DNA of 12,725 nt, from positions 1 through 12,725 of the forward strand of contig JACCVC010000085.1 of the NCBI GenBank assembly GCA_013698305.1, read 5' to 3'. The notes beneath the pieces are model-generated. The model was given only the letters and a program-made list of their open reading frames with translations. It was not told where the DNA came from and did no database searches. The DNA comes from Chloroflexia bacterium (lineage in GTDB: Bacteria; Chloroflexota; Chloroflexia; Thermomicrobiales; UBA6265). Of this stretch, positions 6,969 to 12,725 are shown in pieces. A program made the translations under genes and the position numbers. Position 1 is the stretch's first letter, and each line of letters begins with the position of its first letter.

Positions 6969-8020
6969 TCCTTCAACCCTCCGGCGGTCACGTCGGGCCA
7001 TTGCAGCACCATGGTTTCAATTGCGGCCCTGGGGCGTACATTGGCGTCGAGGTCACGCAGACACCTGTTGATTGCGGCCAGCGCGCGATATCCACCATCA
7101 AGCGTCGTCAACCGGCAGGTCGATACGATTGGATGCGAGGTTGGTTTGCCTGTATCGGCCAAACGCAAGATCAGCTCGCGCCACGCTACCTCTGCCGAAA
7201 GAAGCTGCTCGAACACGACGTCACGGGATTCACTGAATTGATCGGCGAGTTGCGCCGACCTAACCATGCGAGCGTAGGGATCTCCCGCAATCCAGGAGGT
7301 GGCGTCGTTGATCGCGTCAAGCAGTGCCTCCTTTCGGCCCTCTTCTTCCAGCGCCATCAGAGCGACTCCTACTCGACCCCGACTGGCGACAGCGATCAAC
7401 TCCGCTTCCTCGGCAGAAGCGCCTTGAGCCAGCAGCGCATCCACGACGAGTGCATCAGGAACAGGCGACATGGTGACAATCGAGCACCGACTGCGCACAG
7501 TCGGCAGCAGGAGGTCTGCATCGCTCGTGAGCAGCAGGATAACAACGTACGACGGTGGCTCCTCCAGTGTCTTGAGAAACGCCTCCTGTGCCGGCTCCTG
7601 CATCGTCTTCACATCATCGACGATCACCACCCGCCACGACGACTCAGCCGGTCGCAATGAAATGAAGCGACCGATCTCCCGGACCGTCGAGATGTTGAGC
7701 GAGGTATTCTTCGACTTGCTTTCGTCCCGTACCGCTTGGTACGCAAGATCGACGCGGGAGACATCCGGATGGATGCCCCTTTCCACGCGCCGACACGAGG
7801 AGCACGATCCGCAGCCCACTGCGGCCTCACGCGGCTCCGGGCATATCAGCGCTGACGCAAACGATGTTGCAAGTCTGGATTTACCTGTCGATGCTGGACC
7901 CGAGATGATATAGGCGTGGCGCGGCCCCATGCGTGCCGCGCGTTGCATCCGCTCTACGGCGGTACGATTGCCCCATATGTTCCATGGCGCCGCCGCGATA
8001 GCCTCGCCCATGAGGATCAA
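6965..8020 (-). CDS. holB: DNA polymerase III delta' subunit (clamp-loader component)
   Basis: The 351-aa product matches the delta'/gamma clamp-loader ATPase family, which opens the beta sliding clamp at primed DNA. From the TTG at 8020, Walker A is GPASTGKS (41-48). A four-cysteine zinc module is at Cys60, Cys70, Cys73 and Cys76 (C...CGSCSSC). VVIVDDV (131-137) stands at Walker B, TLEEPP is at 151-156 and the SRC sensor motif at 177-179. The C-terminal region continues with helical content, as in delta'. Walker A is intact here, unlike in E. coli delta'. Its length (about 330-350) separates it from the longer DnaX. The TTG start gives a 4-bp TTGA overlap with the upstream gene and has AAAGG close by; an ATG at 8011 is the alternative and changes only three residues. 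Confidence 0.92.
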   Translation of the reverse strand: MILMGEAIAAAPWNIWGNRTAVERMQRAARMGPRHAYIISGPASTGKSRLATSFASALICPEPREAAVGCGSCSSCRRVERGIHPDVSRVDLAYQAVRDESKSKNTSLNISTVREIGRFISLRPAESSWRVVIVDDVKTMQEPAQEAFLKTLEEPPSYVVILLLTSDADLLLPTVRSRCSIVTMSPVPDALVVDALLAQGASAEEAELIAVASRGRVGVALMALEEEGRKEALLDAINDATSWIAGDPYARMVRSAQLADQFSESRDVVFEQLLSAEVAWRELILRLADTGKPTSHPIVSTCRLTTLDGGYRALAAINRCLRDLDANVRPRAAIETMVLQWPDVTAGGLKE

Positions 8021-8769
8021 GCTGCCTTTCGACGAACCGGCCGCCGACGGCCCTCAACTTTCGGCACCTCGACGTCCACACCCTCGGTCAACGGTTGCAG
8101 GAACGCTTCGCGCTCCGCCGTGGTAATCGATGTGTCTGGTTCCAGACTATTGAGAAAGCTCGACAACTCGTCGCCGAGTAGCACCGGATACTCCGGATCC
8201 TCGATGTCCAACTCTACGCTTGGATGAAAGAACACCACGACCCCGCCTACTTCGAACTCCAACTGGCGCTCACCAAGATATCCTTCGACTTCCTTGATCG
8301 ACTGGTCTGTGTCGTCGCCCGGATGCCCAAGCTGGGGACCACTGAACGCCAGCAATCGGCGCAGGCCAATTCCCTTTCGCGACCAGCGGCGACCGCGTTC
8401 AATGATCGTTCCGTCGATCTCTCGCATCGTGATCGCCATCAGCCCCCCAGGATGCCAGAGCAGGTGTTCGGTCTTGCGCTTCCCTATCGGCGGAAAGTGG
8501 ACCAGCACGAACTTGTCCGAAAGCTTGTCGCGCAGCAGCGCGTCAAGGAACTGATCGTTCCGCGGATTGCGTGACCACTTTCCGACCTGTTGCATGCCGA
8601 TGTTGAAGATGATAAACCCAGCGAACATTGCGATATAGGCCGGCACGAGCAATGCCGGGTTGAGCGCGATCCACAGTGTAGACGTCAGAATCAGGAACCC
8701 CAGGAATGCCATCCATCTCGCTCGCCGCTTCCGCGAGCTGATATACCCATTGTGTCGAATGACGCGCAT
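8017..8769 (-). CDS. Two-TM membrane protein with NERD-like soluble domain
   Basis: This 250-aa protein has a very basic N-terminus (RHNGYISSRKRRAR), then two hydrophobic segments at about 20-36 and 38-58, then a soluble domain. The soluble part contains F..ALL..LSDKFVLVHF (74-92), TEHLLWHPGGLMAITMREIDGTI (100-122) and an RGRRWSRKG tail (125-133). This resembles the nuclease-related domain (NERD) layout of helix, strand, D/E-hxh strand, G, then a strand ending at a catalytic site. The usual E-x-K pair appears as M-R-E here, so nuclease activity is doubtful and the assignment is tentative. The start at 8769 is set by AAGAGG with a 6-nt spacer; the longer TTG start at 8841 lacks such a site. 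It lies 75 bp after the DUF2085-like gene and overlaps holB by 4 bp. Confidence 0.7.
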   Translation of the reverse strand: MRVIRHNGYISSRKRRARWMAFLGFLILTSTLWIALNPALLVPAYIAMFAGFIIFNIGMQQVGKWSRNPRNDQFLDALLRDKLSDKFVLVHFPPIGKRKTEHLLWHPGGLMAITMREIDGTIIERGRRWSRKGIGLRRLLAFSGPQLGHPGDDTDQSIKEVEGYLGERQLEFEVGGVVVFFHPSVELDIEDPEYPVLLGDELSSFLNSLEPDTSITTAEREAFLQPLTEGVDVEVPKVEGRRRPVRRKAA

Positions 8770-8775
8770 GTATCG

Positions 8776-8781
8776 CCTCTT
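8776..8781 (-). promoter_or_regulatory. Ribosome binding site deciding the NERD-like gene start
   Basis: AAGAGG lies 6 nt before the ATG at 8769 on the minus strand. It favours a 250-aa protein over a 274-aa version starting with TTG at 8841, and leaves a 75-bp gap after the preceding gene. Confidence 0.7.
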
Positions 8782-8844
8782 AACTTGATCCGCCTGATCG
8801 CGCAACAGCGCCGCGCTGTGTCGGACTCTCGATCGTGCCAATAA

Positions 8845-9756
8845 CTAGAAGAAGAGTATAGCCGCCCACGAATGCGGGGCAGCCGCAATGAAGTCCTGCG
8901 GGATGCCAAGAGTCCGCTCCAACCAGAATCGACCTTGGGCAAGGCCCAATATCACGACCAGCGCCAACGCAGCGCTCGCGGCGAGCGGCAGGTGTAGCTT
9001 GGTCAAGGACGTCACCTTGTACTCGATCCGAAACATCGACACGATGATGACGAGTACGAGTCCTGTCACCGTGATCCAGGCTGAAGCCATCAACGCGATC
9101 GCAATCACCGGATAACTCCACGATGGCGCAAAGTTCAGGGACAGGTATGACAACACCGACATAGGAACGATCCAGATCAACGATGACACGATCCGCCAGG
9201 TTGGCGCGTCGCTGCTCAACTTCCAGAGAGACGAGCCGATCAACCAGGACAGGAGCGTGGTCAACGCCACCCCGGTGCCAAAGCCGGTGAAGAACCGGAT
9301 CGCATTTTGCGGTTCGTACACCTGCCCGATGCCCAGATCGACGAACAAGGAGTTGAATCCGTCGACCGCGAGAAGCGCGACGGCAACAGCCAGGGTCGTT
9401 ATCACCGGCATCGGCGGAATCCCCTTGGTGATGACACGTCCACCAGCGGCAAGCACACACCAGCAAAGCAAAGCGCCGCTATAGATGCCGGTCATCCGGG
9501 AATCGAACGGCAGCAACTCGCCGCCGACGACCATCGAATGCGTGGGCTGCTGCGCGCATAGGCCGTGCAGGACAGTCCGGGAGGTATAAGCAAAAGAGCC
9601 ACCGCTCTGGAGGAGAAACCAGCAACCAGCTCCTGCCACGATCAAGGTGACCAACCACAGTTTGCGAACCGAGCTCGCTACCTTCCCTGATCGGTATCCT
9701 ACCTGCAGCTTTAACTGCTTCACCAGTACACTGTACGTGGAGCGACTTTTGGTCAT
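8845..9756 (-). CDS. DUF2085-like polytopic membrane protein
   Basis: The 303-aa product has about seven or eight membrane segments. Its first half matches the DUF2085 layout: HGLCAQQPTHSM (64-75) in place of CHQ.p.RS, LPFDSRMTGIYSG (82-94) in place of LP.CARCTGIY.G, a VDGFNS after TM (131-136), and N151..RFFTG (154-158). The cysteine pair of the CARC motif is replaced by Asp and Met, so any metal or redox role of those cysteines is lost; this may define a subgroup. The second half (about 186-303) adds further TMs of unknown type, which makes it longer than the usual single-domain form. ATG at 9756 is chosen over a TTG at 9834. The Shine-Dalgarno is weak. The biochemical function of the family is unknown. 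It heads the minus-strand run that leads into holB. Confidence 0.8.
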   Translation of the reverse strand: MTKSRSTYSVLVKQLKLQVGYRSGKVASSVRKLWLVTLIVAGAGCWFLLQSGGSFAYTSRTVLHGLCAQQPTHSMVVGGELLPFDSRMTGIYSGALLCWCVLAAGGRVITKGIPPMPVITTLAVAVALLAVDGFNSLFVDLGIGQVYEPQNAIRFFTGFGTGVALTTLLSWLIGSSLWKLSSDAPTWRIVSSLIWIVPMSVLSYLSLNFAPSWSYPVIAIALMASAWITVTGLVLVIIVSMFRIEYKVTSLTKLHLPLAASAALALVVILGLAQGRFWLERTLGIPQDFIAAAPHSWAAILFF

Positions 9757-9759
9757 AAT
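9754..9759 (+). promoter_or_regulatory. Candidate -10 box for the PAP2 gene
   Basis: CATAAT (five of six to the -10 consensus) lies 28 bp before the TTG start of the PAP2 gene. It overlaps the start codon of the divergent DUF2085-like gene. No good -35 box is seen at 17 bp (CTGTAC), so the call is weak. Confidence 0.25.
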
Positions 9760-9774
9760 GGTCGATTCCAATGC

Positions 9775-9780
9775 AAGGAG
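9775..9780 (+). promoter_or_regulatory. Ribosome binding site for a TTG start
   Basis: AAGGAG is followed by a 7-nt spacer and TTG at 9788. The nearby ATG at 9784 is in another frame and hits a stop after 13 codons, so the strong site points to TTG as the true start of the PAP2 protein. Confidence 0.8.
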
Positions 9781-9787
9781 CGAATGA

Positions 9788-10516
9788 TTGGCTTCAGGGC
9801 GAACAACGCGCGGGTTACTGCGTAGCGAATACAATCAGGATCAGTTGGCGATTGCCCGTGGCCGATCCGGAATTACCATTCTATCGCTCTTCGTGGGACT
9901 GTTTGCGATCCTGTTCACGATTGTGCGCAAGCATCGGAGCGCCGCCATCGACGCCGCCATCACGCTTCGGCTCCAGCGCAGGCGCCATCCGGTGTTCAAT
10001 CGACTGATGCATATCGTCTCCTGGCCAGGTTTCCCTCCTCAAAGCCGAATTCTTCCACCTGCTCTCGCAGGAGCTCTACTCGCCTTCGGGTTCAAGCTTG
10101 AAGCGCTATTCCAGTTGCTCGCCTGGGGTTCGGGCGGCATCTCATTCTTCTTCAAGGTGATCATGCAGCGCAGCCGGCCTGGACCCGACTTTCCCGAAAT
10201 CCGCATCGCCGTCGCCCGCATCGGCGGCACCAGCTTCCCGAGTGGTCACGTACTCAACTACATCGGCGTTTACGGTTTTCTCACTTATCTCGCCCACACC
10301 TGGATCCATCCCAGGTTGATCCGCCGAACTGTCGTCGCGCTCCTGGGGTGCCTGCTGGCTCTGGTCGGACCGAGCCGCGTTTACCTGGGTCATCATTGGT
10401 TCACGGATGTGACTGCATCCTATCTGCTCGGGTTCAGTTGGTTGATGGCGTTCACTTCCGTCTATCGCCGAATCAAGCGCTGGCAGGTGGATAGCTGGCG
10501 AACTCGGGACAGATAG
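9788..10516 (+). CDS. PAP2 family (phosphatidic acid phosphatase type 2) membrane phosphatase
   Basis: The 242-aa product carries the full three-part catalytic signature of the PAP2/type 2 lipid phosphatase family. C1 is KVIMQRSRP (123-131), C2 is PSGH (151-154), and C3 is SR-x5-H-x3-D (Ser196, Arg197, His203, Asp207). These act on phosphate esters or pyrophosphates of lipids such as phosphatidic acid or undecaprenyl pyrophosphate, at the membrane. Hydrophobic segments lie near 29-46, 88-112, 157-170, 181-196 and 210-226, in line with a six-TM fold. The C-terminal tail is basic (YRRIKRW). Translation starts at TTG with a strong AAGGAG. The gene diverges from the DUF2085-like gene with a 31-bp gap, and no terminator is seen before the T-box leader. 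The precise substrate is not predictable. Confidence 0.92.
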   Translation: MASGRTTRGLLRSEYNQDQLAIARGRSGITILSLFVGLFAILFTIVRKHRSAAIDAAITLRLQRRRHPVFNRLMHIVSWPGFPPQSRILPPALAGALLAFGFKLEALFQLLAWGSGGISFFFKVIMQRSRPGPDFPEIRIAVARIGGTSFPSGHVLNYIGVYGFLTYLAHTWIHPRLIRRTVVALLGCLLALVGPSRVYLGHHWFTDVTASYLLGFSWLMAFTSVYRRIKRWQVDSWRTRDR

Positions 10517-10525
10517 CACGTTCTC

Positions 10526-10536
10526 TATGCTAAACT
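10526..10536 (+). promoter_or_regulatory. Candidate -10 region for the T-box/ileS transcript
   Basis: TATGCT (10526-10531) overlaps TAAACT (10531-10536) just after the PAP2 stop and about 20-30 bp before the first T-box helix, which is where a promoter is expected. GGGACA at 10506-10511 is the only -35-like sequence and gives poor spacing (14 or 19 bp), so confidence is low. Confidence 0.3.
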
Positions 10537-10555
10537 CGTCGCAAAGTGAATGCGT

Positions 10556-10813
10556 TGAAGGAGACACCGCCGTCTCCAGAATCTGCACAGCGAGTCCGGG
10601 ATGTTGAGAGCCGGACCAGCAACATGACGACGGCGATCCCTCCGGAGCAGATGCTCGAACATGACGGATCATCAGTAGGAACATCCGGGTACGCCCGTTA
10701 CCGCGTTCGCTCTGCCTTTCGGGTAGGGCATCGAGTGGCTCTGTCGCAACAAGCGGGGCAAACGAGGTGGTACCGCGGAATCTTCCGTCCTCCCAGTTGA
10801 GGACGGAATTTTT
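10556..10813 (+). ncRNA. T-box riboswitch (tRNA-Ile sensing leader of ileS)
   Basis: This leader fills most of the 341-nt gap before ileS. Near its 3' end is the conserved T-box sequence at 10764-10778 (GAGGTGGTACCGCGG), whose TGGT (10768-10771) would pair with the ACCA end of uncharged tRNA-Ile, including discriminator A73. Stem I shows the distal arm GTCCGG (10594-10599)/CCGGAC (10611-10616), which closes a GATGTTGAGAG loop and is preceded by AGCGAG. A mid-stem CGCCGTC (10568-10574)/GACGGCG (10629-10635) is followed directly by ATC (10636-10638), an isoleucine codon placed as the specifier, and then CTCC that can pair with GGAG at 10560-10563. GAGG (10764-10767) can pair with CCTC (10789-10792) in the antiterminator, which competes with the terminator. 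Uncharged tRNA-Ile should allow read-through into ileS. The 5' boundary and stems II/III are approximate. Confidence 0.94.
10783..10813 (+). terminator. Intrinsic terminator of the T-box leader
   Basis: TTCCGTCCTC (10783-10792), loop CCAGTT, and GAGGACGGAA (10799-10808) form a perfect 10-bp stem followed by TTTTT (10809-10813). Its 5' arm includes bases that the antiterminator uses, so folding of the two is mutually exclusive. It lies 44 bp before the ileS start. Confidence 0.93.
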
Positions 10814-10845
10814 GTGATGCTTGGCGGACCAGGCACATGACTCTA

Positions 10846-10852
10846 GAGGTGA
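10846..10852 (+). promoter_or_regulatory. Ribosome binding site deciding the ileS start
   Basis: GAGGTGA lies 5 nt before the GTG at 10858. The in-frame ATG at 10837 has only a distant GGCGGA, and this GAGGTGA would then lie inside the coding sequence, so the GTG is preferred. Confidence 0.65.
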
Positions 10853-10857
10853 GCAAC

Positions 10858-12725
10858 GTGGCAACCGAAACCGAAGCCGATCTGACATTCACCGAAGTCT
10901 CGAACACGGTTGACTTTCCCAAACTCGAGCGCGATCTCCTCAAGTGGTGGAAGGATCGCCGTGTCGTCGAGCAGTACCTCATCAAGAATGACGGCGCGGA
11001 GGAACGATTCTCGTTCATCGACGGCCCCATCACCGCCAACAACCCCATGGCCGTACACCACGCGTGGGGACGCACGTACAAGGACCTGTTCCAGCGCTAC
11101 CAGGCCATGCTGGGCAAGGAGCAGCGATTCCAGAATGGATTTGACTGTCAGGGTCTCTGGGTCGAGGTCGAGGTTGAGAAGGAACTTGGTCTCAAGAACA
11201 AGCGCGAGATCGAGGACTTCGGCATCGCCAACTTCGTCGAGCGATGCAAGGAACGCGTGTGGAAATACGCGGAGGTGCAGACCGAGCAGGCGATCCGTCT
11301 CGGGCAATGGATGGACTGGGACAACTCGTACTACACCATGTCCGACGAGAACAACTACACGATCTGGCACTTCCTCAAGACGTGCCATGATCACGGCTGG
11401 ATCTACAAGGGCCACGACGTCATGCCCTGGTGTCCGCGCTGCGGCACCGGCCTCTCGGAGCACGAGATCGTCACCGAGGGCTACCAGGAACGCACCCACC
11501 TGTCGGTATACGTTGCATTGCCGTTGGGCGGCGAGGACGCCTCACTCCTCGTCTGGACGACGACGCCATGGACCCTCGCCGCCAATGTCGCGGCAGCGGT
11601 GAACCCGGAGCTTGCCTATCTGCTGGTGGAACAAAAGGGCAATCTCTACTACGTAGCGAAGGATGCCGCGAAGCAGGCGCTCAAGGGCGAGTATGAGGTT
11701 GTTTCGGAAGTCACGGGCGCTGACCTAGTCGGGAAGGCCTATCGCGCCCCATTCGACAGCCTTCCGGCAAACGCGGAAGTCACGCATCGGGTGATTCCGT
11801 GGAGTGATGTCAGCTCTGGCGAAGGCACCGGCATCGTGCACATCGCCCCTGGAGCGGGCAAGGAGGACTTTGCGCTCTCGAAGGAGCATGATTTACAGGT
11901 CATCGCGCCCATAAATCAGTTCGGCGTCTACGTCGAGGGTTTCGACTGGCTCAGCGACGAATACGTACATGATGTCGCCAAGAGAATCGAAAGAGAGCTC
12001 CGCGACCAGAACGTGCTCTACCGGTCGCATCAATACACCCACCGCTACCCGGTCTGCTGGCGCTGCAACACTGATCTCGTGTTCCGCCTGGTAGACGAGT
12101 GGTTCATCAACATGGACGGTCTTCGCGACCGCTTAATGGAGGTCACGCGGGAAATCAACTGGTTCCCGGCGTTCGGAAAGGAACGCGAGCTGGACTGGCT
12201 CACGAACATGGACGACTGGATGATCTCCAAGAAGCGCTACTGGGGCCTCGCGCTTCCCATCTGGGTCTGCGACGACTGCGAGCACTTCGAGGTGATCGGG
12301 TCCGAGATCGAGCTCAAGGAACGGGCGGTCGAAGGGTGGGACGAGTTCGAAGGACAAACGCCGCACCGTCCCTACATCGACCACGTCAAGATCGAGTGTT
12401 CGGCCTGTGGCGGACGCTCGACGCGTACGCCCGACGTGGGCAACCCATGGCTGGACGCCGGCATCGTTGCGATGTCCACGCTCGACTATCGGCACGACCG
12501 CGATTACTGGGAGAAATGGTATCCGGCCGATCTGATCACCGAGAGTTTCCCCGGCCAGTTCCGTAATTGGTTCTATGCGCTCCTGGCGGAAAGCACCGCG
12601 ATTGCCGATGAGAAGCCCTTCCGCAACGTGTTCACCTATGCGCTGATGCGCGACGAGCATGGCGAGGAGATGCACAAGAGCAAGGGCAACGCGATCTGGT
12701 TCGACGACGCGGCGGAGGAGATCGG
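10858..12725 (+). CDS. ileS: Isoleucyl-tRNA synthetase (C-terminal part beyond window)
   Basis: IleRS charges tRNA-Ile with isoleucine in the cytoplasm and edits mischarged valine. The visible 622 codons are open to the right edge; full enzymes are about 1,000-1,100 aa. The class I HIGH region is GPITANNPMAVHHAWG (56-71). The CP1 editing domain has WTTTPWTLAANVA and HIAPGAGKEDF. DWMISKKRYWG and NPWLDAG fit the catalytic core. Four CxxC pairs (Cys192/195, 400/403, 471/474, 514/517) may bind zinc. The KMSKS site is HKSKGN (606-611). These signatures point to a eukaryote/archaea-like IleRS lineage rather than the E. coli type; this class is often mupirocin-tolerant, but that is inference. Start is GTG at 10858 with a GAGGTGA site; an ATG at 10837 would add seven residues. 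Expression is under the upstream tRNA-Ile T-box. Confidence 0.96.
   Translation, partial: MATETEADLTFTEVSNTVDFPKLERDLLKWWKDRRVVEQYLIKNDGAEERFSFIDGPITANNPMAVHHAWGRTYKDLFQRYQAMLGKEQRFQNGFDCQGLWVEVEVEKELGLKNKREIEDFGIANFVERCKERVWKYAEVQTEQAIRLGQWMDWDNSYYTMSDENNYTIWHFLKTCHDHGWIYKGHDVMPWCPRCGTGLSEHEIVTEGYQERTHLSVYVALPLGGEDASLLVWTTTPWTLAANVAAAVNPELAYLLVEQKGNLYYVAKDAAKQALKGEYEVVSEVTGADLVGKAYRAPFDSLPANAEVTHRVIPWSDVSSGEGTGIVHIAPGAGKEDFALSKEHDLQVIAPINQFGVYVEGFDWLSDEYVHDVAKRIERELRDQNVLYRSHQYTHRYPVCWRCNTDLVFRLVDEWFINMDGLRDRLMEVTREINWFPAFGKERELDWLTNMDDWMISKKRYWGLALPIWVCDDCEHFEVIGSEIELKERAVEGWDEFEGQTPHRPYIDHVKIECSACGGRSTRTPDVGNPWLDAGIVAMSTLDYRHDRDYWEKWYPADLITESFPGQFRNWFYALLAESTAIADEKPFRNVFTYALMRDEHGEEMHKSKGNAIWFDDAAEEI

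Noticed and set aside
8770..8841. Longer NERD-like protein from TTG 8841
   Set aside because: There is no ribosome binding site there, whereas ATG 8769 has AAGAGG at 6 nt.
10546..10800. 84-codon plus-strand ORF upstream of ileS as a small protein or leader peptide
   Set aside because: It covers the T-box RNA, whose motifs and terminator explain the sequence, and no convincing ribosome binding site was seen.
10142..11499. Minus-strand ORFs of 248 and 218 codons over PAP2, the T-box and ileS
   Set aside because: They run opposite to well-supported genes and a structured RNA leader, and have no recognisable domains.
1..12725. Mobile elements, CRISPR arrays, toxin-antitoxin or defence systems, tRNA genes
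   Set aside because: No transposase, integrase, regular direct repeats, tRNA cloverleaf or recognisable defence domain was found on either strand by reading.

Overview
The window reads as an ordinary, gene-dense stretch of a fairly GC-rich bacterial chromosome. The best guess for the host is Chloroflexota, possibly a Thermomicrobia-like lineage. This is an inference from gene content: a DUF951 protein beside YbaB, a transcriptional T-box leader before ileS, an isoleucyl-tRNA synthetase with the HHAWG/HKSKG signatures, a CoxL-like molybdoenzyme subunit, and Shine-Dalgarno-led TTG and GTG starts. No phage, transposon, CRISPR, rRNA or tRNA signal was seen.

Left part (1-3660, minus strand). Transcription runs recN (DNA repair ATPase) > ybaB (nucleoid-associated protein) > a DUF951 protein > an MFS exporter that runs off the left edge. 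A strong hairpin plus T-run at 3618-3659 separates recN from the next upstream gene. A possible -10 box and a perfect 12-bp palindrome lie in the recN-ybaB gap.

Middle (3692-9756, minus strand). A xanthine dehydrogenase/aldehyde oxidase-type molybdopterin-binding subunit stands without its usual FeS and FAD subunit genes. Upstream of it is a tight cluster: a DUF2085-like membrane protein > a two-TM protein with a NERD-like soluble domain > holB (DNA polymerase III delta') > an unrecognised 205-aa protein > a 101-aa DUF4242-like protein. The last four overlap by 4, 4 and 26 bp, so they are very likely one operon with translational coupling.

Right part (9788-12725, plus strand). A PAP2 phosphatase diverges from the DUF2085-like gene, with only 31 bp between their start codons. 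Then comes a 341-nt non-coding stretch holding a complete tRNA-Ile T-box riboswitch with specifier candidate, T-box sequence and terminator. It controls ileS, which runs off the right edge.

The clearest regulatory system is the T-box/ileS pair. The least explained material is the membrane-NERD-holB-unknown operon and the lone molybdoenzyme subunit.
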